In this document: piece by piece, positions 8,737 to 18,463 of the stretch
Layout: each line of letters opens with the position of its first letter
How positions within the stretch are numbered: position 1 is the first letter of the stretch
Origin: Escherichia sp. E1V33
GTDB taxonomy: Bacteria; Pseudomonadota; Gammaproteobacteria; Enterobacterales; Enterobacteriaceae
DNA: 64,000 bases
Assembly: GCF_004211955.1 (NCBI RefSeq)
Contig: NZ_RHJI01000015.1
Coordinates: 243,111-307,110, forward strand
Direction of reading: 5' to 3'
Notes under the pieces: model-generated
Seen by the model: only the letters and a program-made list of their open reading frames with translations
Database searches by the model: none
What the model was told of the DNA's origin: nothing
Made by a program: the position numbers and the translations under genes

Positions 8737-9948
8737 TTACTCTGTTGCCAGCCAGCTTAACGGGATTGCAGCGTACATAGCGGCACAGGTCACCAGGTGA
8801 GATTTCCAGGTTTTTTCATTTGGCGCGTGTGCTTCAGGTTCCTTACCCGGGCCAAAGCCGATGACCGGAATGCCATGACGGCCCATGATGGATACGCCGT
8901 TAGTTGAGAACGTCCACTTATCAACGACCGGAGCTTTGCCAAACAGACCTTCGTAGGCATTCACCAGCGTTTTAACGGTGAAATGATCTTCTTCCACTTT
9001 CCAGGTCGGGAAGTAGCATTCGGTTGGGTAAACCAGGCCAGTCCAGGACGGACGGTCGTAGTTGTACATAGAAACGACAGCATTAGCTTTTTGTACGGCT
9101 GGCAGAGCGCGGATTTCATCCAGCGCGCCTTCCCAGGTTTCGCCCCAGGTCAGGCGACGGTCGATAGAAACGGCACAGCTGTCTGCTACTGCGCAACGGC
9201 TTGGTGAGGTGAAGAAAATTTCGGAAACCGTCAGAGTTCCTTTGCCGAGGAATTCGTCATAGCCCAAACGTTGGGACAGTTCTTGTAACTCGCCAAGAAT
9301 CGGGCCCATTTTGAAAATGGCGTTATCACCGCGTTCTGGTGCAGAACCGTGGCAGCTAACGCCCTGAACATCAATGCGAATTTCCATACGACCGCGCTGA
9401 CCACGATATACCTGGCAGTCGGTTGGTTCGGTACTGACCACAAATTCCGGGCGAATACCAGATTGTTCAATAATGTACTGCCAGCACAGACCGTCGCAGT
9501 CTTCTTCCTGCACCGTACCGGTAACCAGCAGGGTGTATTCATCTTCCAGACCGAGGTCTTTAATGATCTTACCGGCATAAACCATTGATGCCATGCCGCC
9601 TTCCTGGTCGGAAGTACCACGTCCACCGATCAGCTCGTCGGTTTCCATGCCTTCGTACGGATCGAATTCCCAGTTTTTGATGTTACCAATGCCTACGGTG
9701 TCGATGTGAGCGTCCATCGCAACCAGACGCGGGCCGTGGCCGATATAGCCGAGAACGTTACCCATCGGGTCGATTTCAACTTTATCGAAGCCGACTTTTT
9801 CCATCTCTTCTTTAATACGATGCACTACGCGTTTTTCGTCGCAGCTTTCGCTGGGAATCGCCACCATATCGCGCAGGAAGCGAGTCATGTCTGCCTGGTA
9901 ATCTTTTGCTTTTTCAAGAATCAGTTTGAATGGAATATTCTTAGCCAT
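8737..9948 (-). CDS. ygeY: YgeY, M20-family metal-dependent hydrolase
   Basis: A 403-residue M20 peptidase/deacylase-type protein. Metal-binding elements are visible: [15 protein letters not shown], the glutamate pair in QEED with downstream STEPTD, and HAPNEKT near the C-terminus. Members remove acyl or carbamoyl groups from amino-acid-like substrates; YgeY's exact substrate is not known to me. Its place between ygeX and hyuA in the purine cluster suggests hydrolysis of a ring-opened ureide or N-carbamoyl intermediate. ATG at 9948 is preceded by GGAG at a good distance. Confidence 0.93.
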   Translation of the reverse strand: MAKNIPFKLILEKAKDYQADMTRFLRDMVAIPSESCDEKRVVHRIKEEMEKVGFDKVEIDPMGNVLGYIGHGPRLVAMDAHIDTVGIGNIKNWEFDPYEGMETDELIGGRGTSDQEGGMASMVYAGKIIKDLGLEDEYTLLVTGTVQEEDCDGLCWQYIIEQSGIRPEFVVSTEPTDCQVYRGQRGRMEIRIDVQGVSCHGSAPERGDNAIFKMGPILGELQELSQRLGYDEFLGKGTLTVSEIFFTSPSRCAVADSCAVSIDRRLTWGETWEGALDEIRALPAVQKANAVVSMYNYDRPSWTGLVYPTECYFPTWKVEEDHFTVKTLVNAYEGLFGKAPVVDKWTFSTNGVSIMGRHGIPVIGFGPGKEPEAHAPNEKTWKSHLVTCAAMYAAIPLSWLATE

Positions 9949-9968
9949 TATTTTTCTCCAGATTTTTT

Positions 9969-9989
9969 ACTCCCCGTTTGGCGGGGAGT
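9969..9989. other. hairpin in the ygeX-ygeY gap
   Basis: Perfect 8-bp stem ACTCCCCG/CGGGGAGT with loop TTTGG. On the minus strand it is followed by AAAAAAT and the ygeY ribosome site, about 20 bases before the start codon. Confidence 0.6.
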
Positions 9990-10005
9990 TGTTCCAATAG
10001 GGTGA

Positions 10006-11202
10006 TTAAGGTGCTACAGAGTGTTTGCCTTCCCAGACAACTTCGCGGTAGTGCTTCACGTCGGTGTCGCCTTCGGTGCTGATAACCAGGACGACGGCAT
10101 CTTTGTTCAGCGCCAGTTTTTCCATCAGGCTTTGACGTTGCGGGTGATAATGAACAGCCGCGAGAACGCCCAAACCGACAGCGCCAGATTCACCGGAGAT
10201 GATGCGCGGGTCGTTGCCGTACGGATTACCCAGCACGCGCATACCTAATGCGGCAACGCTGTCCTGGCAGGAGATAAATTGGGTGGCACAGTTACGTAAG
10301 ATTTCCCAGCCCAGAGGGTTAGGTTCACCGCAAGCCAGGCCCGCCATAATAGTGGCCATATCACCGCCAACGTTGACGATGTCGCCTTTGACGCCAGAGC
10401 GATAAATACAGTCAGCTTTGTCAGGTTCAACAATGATGCTGTGCAGATTTTGTGGGGTGTAAACATCCACCAGATAACCCAGTACGCCGCCGGCCATCGC
10501 GCCGACACCGGCTTGCAGCAGAACGTGAGTTGGGGTTACGCCCTTTTCACGCATTTGCTCGACGGCTTCATCTGCCAGAGTGGCGTAGCCCTGCATGATC
10601 CAGGTTGGGATTTTGGTGTAACCTTCCCAGGCGGTATCTTGCACCACTTCCCAGCCGTGTTGCTGCGCGTGTTGCATGGTCAGGCGAACGGTATCGTCAT
10701 AGTTCATATCAGTGACGATGCACTCGGCTCCGAGGTTCAGAATGGCGTCAACGCGTTCCTGAGCGGAACCTTTCGGCATGTAAATTACCGCGTTCTGACC
10801 GAGTTGCTGTGCTGCCCAGGCAACACCGCGCCCGTGGTTGCCGTCGGTCGTTGTAGCAAATGTCATTTTTTCGCCGATGGCATTTTTCAGATGCTCGAAT
10901 GACAGTGTTTCGATATCAAGATGATATTTTTCGCACAACAACTGAGCGATGGCGTATGCGCCGCCGAGCATTTTGAATGCGTTCAGACCGAATCGTTTTG
11001 ATTCGTCCTTAACGAGAATTTTCTTCACACCAAAAAGGTTTGCGAGATCGTCCAGCGCACAAAGCGGTGTTGGGCGATAGCCAGCAATTTTCTGGTGGAA
11101 CTGGCGCGCCAGTTTTGCCTGGCTTTGCGAAAAGAGCGGTGATGTTTCGCCGTTGAAAAATTTGTTATCGGCGATATCAATCTTCAATGAGAAAACGGAC
11201 AT
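10006..11202 (-). CDS. ygeX: YgeX (DpaL), 2,3-diaminopropionate ammonia-lyase
   Basis: A 398-residue fold-type II PLP enzyme. The cofactor lysine is Lys77 in NAFKMLGG, the glycine loop for phosphate is seen in the GVGAMAGG segment, and TTDGNHGRG is the substrate-binding asparagine loop. The family converts D- or L-2,3-diaminopropionate to pyruvate and ammonia. In the purine cluster it would yield pyruvate from a carbon-nitrogen fragment of the ring, which fits reported lactate and short-chain acid production. It lies 58 bp after ygeW in the same operon. Confidence 0.96.
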   Translation of the reverse strand: MSVFSLKIDIADNKFFNGETSPLFSQSQAKLARQFHQKIAGYRPTPLCALDDLANLFGVKKILVKDESKRFGLNAFKMLGGAYAIAQLLCEKYHLDIETLSFEHLKNAIGEKMTFATTTDGNHGRGVAWAAQQLGQNAVIYMPKGSAQERVDAILNLGAECIVTDMNYDDTVRLTMQHAQQHGWEVVQDTAWEGYTKIPTWIMQGYATLADEAVEQMREKGVTPTHVLLQAGVGAMAGGVLGYLVDVYTPQNLHSIIVEPDKADCIYRSGVKGDIVNVGGDMATIMAGLACGEPNPLGWEILRNCATQFISCQDSVAALGMRVLGNPYGNDPRIISGESGAVGLGVLAAVHYHPQRQSLMEKLALNKDAVVLVISTEGDTDVKHYREVVWEGKHSVAP

Positions 11203-11260
11203 ATCCTATCCTTTTGGCCTCTGGAAAAAGAGAGCCGACCTGTCGATCGGCCCGAGGGGG

Positions 11261-12451
11261 TTATTTCACGCGTTCTTGCGCTTCTTTCAGCAGTTGTTCG
11301 AGCAGTGCGCCTGGTTTGGAATATTTACGGGAAAGGATCATCGCTGCGATGATGTATGGCTTCCAGCTGGCTTCTTTGTAGGTCGCAATACGGTATTTTT
11401 CGAATACGCCTTCAGTAACTTCACCTTCTTTGCAGGATACGCCGCTGATATCGGCTGGCAGGCAGTGCATATACAGGGCTTCGCCATCACGGGTCAGCTC
11501 CATCATCTCTTCAGTACAATGCCAGTCTTTGTGCTGTGCGTTCTGTGCCAGACACTGTTTTTCCAGCGCTTTCAGTCCTTCGTGATCATTAGCGCGCAGC
11601 AGTTCAGTACGCTCTTCCATCACTTTGTAAGGTGCCCAGGACTTCGGATAAACGATGTCTGCGTCTTTGAATGCTTCTTCCATGCTTGTTACCTGACGGA
11701 AGCTACCGCCGGATGCTTTAGCATTGTTTTTAGCGACTTCAACGACATCTGGGATCAGGTCGTAACCTTCTGGATGGGCGAGGGTGACATCCATACCGAA
11801 GCGGGTCATCAGACCGATGATGCCTTGTGGTACAGACAGCGGTTTGCCATAGCTTGGGGAGTATGCCCATGTCATGGCGATTTTTTTACCTTTCAGGTTT
11901 TCCAGTGAGCCAAAGTGTTCACGCAACCATGCCAGGTCAGCCATTGACTGAGTCGGGTGGTCGATATCGCATTGCAGGTTAACTAAAGCCGGACGCTGCG
12001 GCAGTACGCCTTGCTTGTAGCCATCGTCGAGCGCCGCGCCAACTTCACGCATATAGGCGTTACCCGCACCCAAATACATATCGTCACGAATACCGATAGC
12101 GTCAGCGCAGAAGGAGATCATATTAGCGGTTTCACGGACGGTTTCGCCGTGCGCGATTTGTGATTTACCTTCGTCGAGATCCTGCTGTGCAAGGCCGAGC
12201 AGGTTAAGCGCGGAAGCATAAGAGAAACGGGTACGGGTGGAGTTATCGCGGAATACGGAAATACCTAATCCACTATTAAAGACTTTGGTAGAGATGTTTT
12301 CGGCACGCAGTGCTTTTAACGCTGCGGCAACGTCCAGTACTTGTTTCAGTTCATCTGGCGTCTGTTCCCACGTTAACAAAAAATCTTTCTCGTGCAGGTG
12401 AGAGGTCAGCGAATTGATATCCTTAATCAGCTCATTAACAGTTTTCATCAT
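11261..12451 (-). CDS. ygeW: YgeW, aspartate/ornithine carbamoyltransferase-family protein
   Basis: A 396-residue carbamoyltransferase homologue with the carbamoyl phosphate motif STRTR at residues 71-75, HPTQSMAD in the middle and HCLPAD near the C-terminus. It is longer than classical ornithine carbamoyltransferases and its substrate is not established. First gene of the ygeW-ygeX-ygeY-hyuA-yqeA operon. Paired with carbamate kinase YqeA it probably acts phosphorolytically on a carbamoylated intermediate. I choose the first of two adjacent ATGs, as in K-12; the second would shorten it by one residue. Confidence 0.94.
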   Translation of the reverse strand: MMKTVNELIKDINSLTSHLHEKDFLLTWEQTPDELKQVLDVAAALKALRAENISTKVFNSGLGISVFRDNSTRTRFSYASALNLLGLAQQDLDEGKSQIAHGETVRETANMISFCADAIGIRDDMYLGAGNAYMREVGAALDDGYKQGVLPQRPALVNLQCDIDHPTQSMADLAWLREHFGSLENLKGKKIAMTWAYSPSYGKPLSVPQGIIGLMTRFGMDVTLAHPEGYDLIPDVVEVAKNNAKASGGSFRQVTSMEEAFKDADIVYPKSWAPYKVMEERTELLRANDHEGLKALEKQCLAQNAQHKDWHCTEEMMELTRDGEALYMHCLPADISGVSCKEGEVTEGVFEKYRIATYKEASWKPYIIAAMILSRKYSKPGALLEQLLKEAQERVK

Positions 12452-12926
12452 AAAGTCCCGGTAGTGGAATGACAGGCAAAGTGGTTTATTTCACTGTGAC
12501 TTGCCAAAGTGATTGGTGTTTTCACAGCTATACCAGGGACTAACAATAAACATGCCAGAGTTATCAACGCGGTCACGAAACGCTAATCTGACAGGGGATA
12601 TGTGGGATTGATCACAAATTATCGCCACAATACGGAAGTTAAAAATATACGAAAACGTTTGGCTTTTTTAACGCTGTTATTTATTTGCTGCTAAGTATCA
12701 GAAATAAGATAAAGGGACAGGTGAAACCTCGTCAGTTTGATAAACTCACTCCCGTAATTCTCATATTGATATAGAAATGTGATATCACTTCCATAATTTC
12801 ATTAGAAAGTGATAAAAATCTTATGTTTTTAGCAAAGCGATTTTTGCCTGAGTTAATATCGTTATGATCTGTGAACCATCAACGTCTTCAATGATCGACT
12901 TTTAAGTGATTCTGGAAGGTAAAGCT
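12452..12926. promoter_or_regulatory. divergent ygeW/ygeV control region
   Basis: No gene is seen in these 475 AT-rich bases. They must hold the promoters of the ygeW operon and of ygeV. Features: TCACTGTGA palindrome at 12491-12499; an AGTTT/AAACT inverted repeat around 12734-12746; the perfect palindrome GTGATATCAC at 12779-12788; and GTGATAAAAATC at 12809-12820, which also occurs upstream of xdhA and yqeF. No convincing sigma-54 promoter faces ygeW, and no clear sigma-70 promoter was pinned down. Confidence 0.45.
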
Positions 12927-14705
12927 ATGGAGCTTGCTAATACGCAGTCAGTTTTGATGCAAATTCAACCAACAATTCAGCGTTTTGCCAGAATGCTAGC
13001 CAGCGTTTTGCAGCTTGAGGTTGAGATCGTTGATGAAAACTTGTGTCGCGTCGCTGGAACCGGCGCATATGGGAAATTTCTTGGCCGCCAGTTGAGTGGC
13101 AACTCACGCTTGCTCCGCTATGTCCTCGAAACAAAAACCGAAAAGGTCGTGACACAATCTCGCTTCGATCCCCTTTGTGAAGGCTGCGACAGTAAAGAGA
13201 GTTGTCGTGAGAAGGCGTTCCTGGGGACGCCCGTTATTCTGCAGGATCGTTGTGTCGGAGTGATAAGTTTGATTGCTGTTACTCATGAGCAACAAGAACA
13301 TATCAGTGATAATTTACGCGAGTTTTCAGATTACGTTCGCCATATATCGACTATTTTTGTCTCGAAACTCCTGGAAGATCAGGGGCCGGGAGATAACATC
13401 AGTAAAATATTTGCTACCATGATCGATAATATGGATCAAGGTGTATTAGTTATTGATGAGGACAATCGCGTTCAGTTCGTTAACCAGACTGCATTAAAAA
13501 CACTTGGCGTTGTACAAAATAATATGGTTGGGAAACTTATTCGTTTCAGGCCATTAACATTTGAGAGTAATTTTACTCATGGACATATGCAACATATTGT
13601 CTCGTGGGATGATAAAAGTGAATTGATAATTGGTCAGTTGCATAACATTCAGGGACGACAGCTTTTTTTAATGGCGTTTCACCAATCCCATACCAGTTTT
13701 TCCGTGGCAAATGCATCTGATGAACCGCATATTGAACAATTGGTTGGCGAGTGTCGTGTTATGCGGCAATTAAAACGGCTTATTAGTCGCATCGCACCTA
13801 GCCCATCCAGCGTCATGGTCGTTGGTGAAAGTGGGACAGGGAAAGAAGTGGTGGCCCGCGCTATTCATAAGTTGAGTGGGCGACGGAACAAACCATTTAT
13901 CGCTATTAACTGCGCGGCGATTCCGGAGCAACTTCTGGAGAGCGAGTTGTTCGGTTATGTTAAAGGCGCATTTACTGGTGCTTCTGCCAACGGTAAAACA
14001 GGGCTGATTCAGGCAGCAAACACGGGAACGCTGTTTCTTGATGAAATTGGCGATATGCCTTTAATGCTTCAGGCAAAACTGCTGCGGGCGATTGAAGCAC
14101 GTGAGATCCTGCCTATTGGCGCCAGTAGTCCAATACAGGTCGACATCCGCATCATTTCTGCAACTAACCAGAATCTGGCTCAGTTCATAGTCGAAGGTAA
14201 ATTCCGCGAAGATCTTTTCTACCGACTTAACGTTATTCCCATCACTCTGCCACCGCTACGTGAGCGTCAGGAAGATATTGAACTATTGGTGCATTACTTT
14301 TTACATCTCCATACTCGTCGCCTGGGATCGGTTTACCCTGGTATTGCTCCCGATGTTGTTGAGTTACTGCGTAAGCATCGTTGGCCAGGAAACCTGCGAG
14401 AGTTAAGTAATTTGATGGAATATCTGGTTAACGTCGTTCCTTCGGGCGAAGTCATCGACAGTACGCTACTACCACCAAATCTGGTTAATAACGGTACGAC
14501 GGAGCAAAGTGAGACGCCAGAAGCCGGCGAGGCACATTTGGCTCTCGATGATGCTGGCGGCACAGCGCTGGAGGAGATGGAAAAGCAGATGATTCGCGAG
14601 GCGCTCTCACGGCATAACAGTAAGAAGCAAGTCGCTGATGAGCTGGGAATTGGCATCGCCACGCTTTATCGTAAAATTAAGAAATATGAATTGTTAAGCG
14701 CATAG
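12927..14705 (+). CDS. ygeV: YgeV, sigma-54-dependent transcriptional activator
   Basis: A 592-residue enhancer-binding protein. The N-terminal sensory region holds a Cys cluster (LCEGC then C, residues about 83, 86 and 92) and a PAS-like segment from about residue 165. The AAA+ domain has Walker A GESGTGKE near 299-306, the sigma-54 contact loop GAFTGA near 347-352 and Walker B LFLDEIGD. A Fis-type HTH closes the protein (KKQVADELGIGIATLYRK). ATG 12927 follows GGAAGG; an in-frame GTG seven codons upstream is less likely. Its place between the ygeW operon and xdhABC, and sigma-54 promoters at xdhA and ygfK, suggest it controls purine catabolism. Confidence 0.96.
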   Translation: MELANTQSVLMQIQPTIQRFARMLASVLQLEVEIVDENLCRVAGTGAYGKFLGRQLSGNSRLLRYVLETKTEKVVTQSRFDPLCEGCDSKESCREKAFLGTPVILQDRCVGVISLIAVTHEQQEHISDNLREFSDYVRHISTIFVSKLLEDQGPGDNISKIFATMIDNMDQGVLVIDEDNRVQFVNQTALKTLGVVQNNMVGKLIRFRPLTFESNFTHGHMQHIVSWDDKSELIIGQLHNIQGRQLFLMAFHQSHTSFSVANASDEPHIEQLVGECRVMRQLKRLISRIAPSPSSVMVVGESGTGKEVVARAIHKLSGRRNKPFIAINCAAIPEQLLESELFGYVKGAFTGASANGKTGLIQAANTGTLFLDEIGDMPLMLQAKLLRAIEAREILPIGASSPIQVDIRIISATNQNLAQFIVEGKFREDLFYRLNVIPITLPPLRERQEDIELLVHYFLHLHTRRLGSVYPGIAPDVVELLRKHRWPGNLRELSNLMEYLVNVVPSGEVIDSTLLPPNLVNNGTTEQSETPEAGEAHLALDDAGGTALEEMEKQMIREALSRHNSKKQVADELGIGIATLYRKIKKYELLSA

Positions 14706-14710
14706 ACATC

Positions 14711-14745
14711 AAAAAATCCGGCCTGAATTCAGGCCGGATTGCGTT
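14711..14745. terminator. bidirectional terminator between ygeV and xdhC
   Basis: A 26-base perfect palindrome at 14715-14740 (half-site AATCCGGCCTGAA) preceded by six A and followed by GCGTTTTA. It serves two convergent genes. Confidence 0.85.
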
Positions 14746-15225
14746 TTACTTCGTTTCTTCACAGTCCAGAACAGTATTCACGATCATTTGATATCCGGTA
14801 CAGCGACACAAATTCCCGGCCAAGCCACGGCGAATTTCCGTAATGGTTAACGGTTTCTCTCGAGGTTTTGCCAGCATTGCCGTAGTGGCCATAATAAGCC
14901 CCGGCGTACAAAAACCACACTGTACAGCGCCAGATTTCGCATAAGCCTGTTGTACATGAGAAAGTTTGCCGCCTTTTGCCTCTCCTTCCAGCGTGCGAAT
15001 CTGTTTTCCTTCAGCCCATGCGGCCAGGTACAAGCAGCTGTCTATCGCGGTTCCGTCAACCAGCACCGTACAGGCACCGCATTCACCCACGCAGCATCCT
15101 TGTTTGACACTAAGCAGCCCTTGTTCGCGGAGCAGTTCCGAGAGCGGCATGCCTGGCGCGGCGTGAAGCTGAAAAGGCATACCGTTAATGATGCATTCAA
15201 TAGTAATACTTTCGTTGTGATTCAT
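14746..15225 (-). CDS. xdhC: XdhC, [2Fe-2S] subunit of xanthine dehydrogenase
   Basis: The 159-residue small subunit carries two [2Fe-2S] sites. The plant-ferredoxin-like one has cysteines in [12 protein letters not shown] and one near residue 63; the second has CGFC and CRC typical of molybdenum hydroxylases. It passes electrons from the molybdenum centre of XdhA towards the FAD subunit XdhB. This XdhC is the structural subunit and differs from the XdhC/CoxI maturation factor family. Its start overlaps the xdhB stop by four bases, so translation is probably coupled. Confidence 0.97.
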   Translation of the reverse strand: MNHNESITIECIINGMPFQLHAAPGMPLSELLREQGLLSVKQGCCVGECGACTVLVDGTAIDSCLYLAAWAEGKQIRTLEGEAKGGKLSHVQQAYAKSGAVQCGFCTPGLIMATTAMLAKPREKPLTITEIRRGLAGNLCRCTGYQMIVNTVLDCEETK

Positions 15226-16100
15226 TGCAATTTTCCCCCCGCCGCAGCGACGGCTTCGCTAATCACTTTTTTGGTCATCGTCTGGATGAGATGCAGACGG
15301 AACTCTTTACTTGCTCGCCATGAAGAACGCGGTGCGACATCCTGCAGGACAGATTCGCAGATGGCCTCCAGCGTTTGCAGGTTTAATGGCGCATTTTGCG
15401 CAGCCTGTTCGGCGTGCTGGCAGCGGATCGGCGTAGGCGCAGCAACGCCAAATGCCAGACGCAACTCGCTGAAGTAGCCGTTGTCCAATCGACAGTGAGC
15501 GGCACACCCGATTGTTGAAATATCCATCGCATCGCGCATGGCATATTTATAATGTGCGCTACCTGCGTGTTCTTTTGGCTGCGGAGGAAAATGAAACGCG
15601 ACCAGAATTTCATCATGCTCAAGGGAAACCTTGCCTGGTCCGGTATGAAAACCATTAATCGAGACGAAACGGACCCCTCGCGGTGAATGGATTTCCAGCT
15701 TCGCATCATAAATCAGCGTTGGCGTGGCTGAATCTGCACTGGTGGCGCCGTTGCAAATATTTCCGCCGTAGGTAGCGACGTTACGGATTTGCGGGCCGGC
15801 AATAGACGAAGCCGCAGCGCATAACGCCGGGAGGTGATGTTGCGTTAACTGATTTTCTATTAACTGAGTAAAGGTCGTCGCAGAGCCGATGCGTAGTGCA
15901 CCATCCTCTGCCAGCGTAATTCCCCGAAGCTCCGCCAGATTGTGGATATCAACAATATGGCGATAGCGATCATTGTGATGGTGGAGTTGAATCAATACAT
16001 CAGTGCCACCGGCGAGCAGTTTTGCCTGCGGATCTTGAGCCAGCAGGTTGGTTGCATCGGCAACGGTCGTTGCGCGATGGTAAGAAGCAAAATCAAACAT
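15222..16100 (-). CDS. xdhB: XdhB, FAD-binding subunit of xanthine dehydrogenase
   Basis: A 292-residue FAD-binding protein of the CO dehydrogenase medium-subunit type. Flavin-contact motifs are LLAGGTDV (about residues 33-40) and [18 protein letters not shown] near residues 113-130. It accepts electrons from XdhC and passes them to NAD+ or another acceptor during hypoxanthine/xanthine oxidation. It follows xdhA by 10 bp and overlaps xdhC by 4. Confidence 0.97.
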   Translation of the reverse strand: MFDFASYHRATTVADATNLLAQDPQAKLLAGGTDVLIQLHHHNDRYRHIVDIHNLAELRGITLAEDGALRIGSATTFTQLIENQLTQHHLPALCAAASSIAGPQIRNVATYGGNICNGATSADSATPTLIYDAKLEIHSPRGVRFVSINGFHTGPGKVSLEHDEILVAFHFPPQPKEHAGSAHYKYAMRDAMDISTIGCAAHCRLDNGYFSELRLAFGVAAPTPIRCQHAEQAAQNAPLNLQTLEAICESVLQDVAPRSSWRASKEFRLHLIQTMTKKVISEAVAAAGGKLQ

Positions 16101-16110
16101 GATGTTATCC

Positions 16111-18408
16111 TCAAATCAATCCTGCCAGATGGAACTCTTCATATAACCGTTTTGGCGTCAGCGGCAGCGTATTGATTGCGACGCCGGTAGCCATCTTCAC
16201 CGCATTACGAATTGCAGCGGCGACAGGAATAATTGGCGGCTCACCCAGTGACTTATGTCCGTATGCGGATTGTGGTTCATTAATTTCGACAAACGCACTT
16301 TCCAGTTGTGGCAGGTCCGGCATGGTCGGCATTTTGTAATCCAGTAAATTTGGGTTACGCACCACGCCACTTTTCGCGTCGATAATCATCTCTTCAAAAA
16401 GCGCCCAGCCGATGCCCATCCCCATCCCGCCGTGTACCTGACCTTCAGCCAACAGCGGATTAAGAATATGGCCCGAATCATGAACGTTGAGGATGCGGTT
16501 GATGGTGACCTTACACAGCGCGATATCGACCGTCAGATCAACAAAGGTACAGCCAAACGCAGGTGGGTTCGTGGTAGTTTTGATTGAGCTTTCTGCAGAA
16601 AGCTGTCCGCCACGCTCGGGATGATAAAATGCATCCATTGCCAGATCTTTTAACGACAGTAACGCTTCTTCCGGTCTTTCAACCAGTACGATATGGCCTT
16701 TTATCAGGGTTAGATTCATCGCCGACTGATGCAGCATTACTGCAGCGTGAGCGATAATTTTCTCTCTTAGCAATAGCGCTGCACTGCGTAGCGCCGGAGC
16801 TGCGACATAGCTCTGACGTGAAGCAAACGCGCCTGGATCGAATGGCGTAATATCGGTATCTTGCGTCGAAATTACGCGTACATCACTGACCGGAACGCCC
16901 ACGGTTTCAGCCACCATTTGCGAGAACACAGTATCGGCACCCTGACCGATTTCCGTCGCGCCGCTTTGCACGTTGATGGTCCCATCCTGATTCATCAACA
17001 GGCGCGCGCCAGCGATTTCCACACCGACAGGCCAGGTATTCGAGGTGTAACTAAAACAGGCAACGCCAACGCCGCGGCGCAGATTACCTTGTTGCTTCTG
17101 GCACTCCACACGGCGCTTTTCCCATTCAAAAATTTCCCGCCCTTTTTCCAGACATTCTGGTAATCCGGCACTGTAAATGCGTTTGCCAGTGAGCGGATTT
17201 GCATCGCCTTCACGAGCAGCGTTGCGTAAACGAATTTCGATAGGGTCGATACCCAGTGCTTCGGCAGCGTCATCCAGCATGGATTCAACAGCAAAAACCA
17301 CCTGCGGCGCGCCATAACCACGCATCGCACCCGCTGAGGGCAGGTTGGTATAGCAGGTCTTTGAGCTATAAGAATAGGCACAGCGCGGGTAGAGATAAGC
17401 AACTTTATTGCCGCCTGCAGAAGCGATGGAATGTCCGTGTGAAGCGTAAGCGCCGGTGTTAGACAGAACATCCAGACTATAGCCTTTCAGTGTACCATCG
17501 CGGTTTACGCCCATTTGTCCGTCAATGGTAAAAGCGTGGCGAGTGCGGGTCGCCAGAAAACATTCTTCGCGGCTTAGGGAAACTTTCACCGGAATTCCGC
17601 CGAGTTTACTGGTCAGGAATGCCGCCATCGGCTCTTCCAGTACATCTTGTTTATTACCAAAACCACCGCCAACAAAGGGCTTGATGACTCGCACGCACGA
17701 CCAGGGAATATCCAGCGCCTGACCGACAACGCGGCGGACAATGTGCGGGATTTGGGTGCTGGAAACGATGGTAATTCGTGAATCGTCTTCCATCCACGCC
17801 AATGAGGTCACACTTTCCATATGACAATGTTGAATGACCGGCGTTTGATAATGCCCCTGCACCTGGTAATCGGCGGCATCGATTGCTTGTTGGACATTAC
17901 CTGTCGACATTGTGCTTTGTTTCAGTAAATTGCCACCGCTATGGATTGGCGCAGCGTCTTCTGCCAGTGCCGCTTCTGGCGTGGTAATGACGGGTAATTC
18001 CTGCCATTCGATGTGAACAAGTTGTGCTGCTTTTTCCGCTGTGAGTTCATCACGGGCAACGACAATAGCAACCGCATCGCCATGATGGCGGACGTGGCGT
18101 GTTAACAGGGCGCGATCGGCGGTATCGCGCTTATTCTCATCCAGAGTCCAGGCATGGCCCGCCGTGGCAAAGGAAATATCAGGGACATCCTCCCAGGTAA
18201 ATACGGCCAGTACGCCAGGAAAACTTCTGGCTTGTTCATCGTTAATGTTCACCGCATAACCATGCGCAATTGGGCTGCGTACATATTTCGCGTAACACAT
18301 GCCCGCCATAACATAATCGTCAGTATATCGTGCTCGCCCGGTGACCTTCGCAATGGCATCGACGCGCATGCATGATTCACCTGTAGCGGTTGCTTCCCGC
18401 GCTTCCAT
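16111..18408 (-). CDS. xdhA: XdhA, molybdenum cofactor-binding subunit of xanthine dehydrogenase
   Basis: The 765-residue catalytic subunit binds the molybdenum cofactor and hydroxylates purines. Visible motifs are the cofactor loop VGGGFGNKQD, the AMRGYGAPQ loop, HDSGHILNP and the catalytic glutamate in GEPP near residue 723. I prefer ATG at 18408 because AAGGGGA sits six bases upstream; the often annotated start 13 codons later (MRVDAIAK) lacks a ribosome site. First gene of xdhABC, under a good sigma-54 promoter, transcribed towards ygeV. Confidence 0.96.
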   Translation of the reverse strand: MEAREATATGESCMRVDAIAKVTGRARYTDDYVMAGMCYAKYVRSPIAHGYAVNINDEQARSFPGVLAVFTWEDVPDISFATAGHAWTLDENKRDTADRALLTRHVRHHGDAVAIVVARDELTAEKAAQLVHIEWQELPVITTPEAALAEDAAPIHSGGNLLKQSTMSTGNVQQAIDAADYQVQGHYQTPVIQHCHMESVTSLAWMEDDSRITIVSSTQIPHIVRRVVGQALDIPWSCVRVIKPFVGGGFGNKQDVLEEPMAAFLTSKLGGIPVKVSLSREECFLATRTRHAFTIDGQMGVNRDGTLKGYSLDVLSNTGAYASHGHSIASAGGNKVAYLYPRCAYSYSSKTCYTNLPSAGAMRGYGAPQVVFAVESMLDDAAEALGIDPIEIRLRNAAREGDANPLTGKRIYSAGLPECLEKGREIFEWEKRRVECQKQQGNLRRGVGVACFSYTSNTWPVGVEIAGARLLMNQDGTINVQSGATEIGQGADTVFSQMVAETVGVPVSDVRVISTQDTDITPFDPGAFASRQSYVAAPALRSAALLLREKIIAHAAVMLHQSAMNLTLIKGHIVLVERPEEALLSLKDLAMDAFYHPERGGQLSAESSIKTTTNPPAFGCTFVDLTVDIALCKVTINRILNVHDSGHILNPLLAEGQVHGGMGMGIGWALFEEMIIDAKSGVVRNPNLLDYKMPTMPDLPQLESAFVEINEPQSAYGHKSLGEPPIIPVAAAIRNAVKMATGVAINTLPLTPKRLYEEFHLAGLI

Positions 18409-18463
18409 AGAAATCCCCTTGATTTGAACATTTGGTTCTTATGGCAATGATTAAGTCTTTGCA

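Noticed and set aside
12491..12507. TTGGCAAG-type -24 element facing ygeW
   Set aside because: The -12 position reads TG instead of GC, so it does not meet the minimal sigma-54 requirement.
12513..12529. TTGG-N10-GC on the plus strand as a sigma-54 promoter of ygeV
   Set aside because: Only the four invariant bases match and it lies about 400 bases from the ygeV start.
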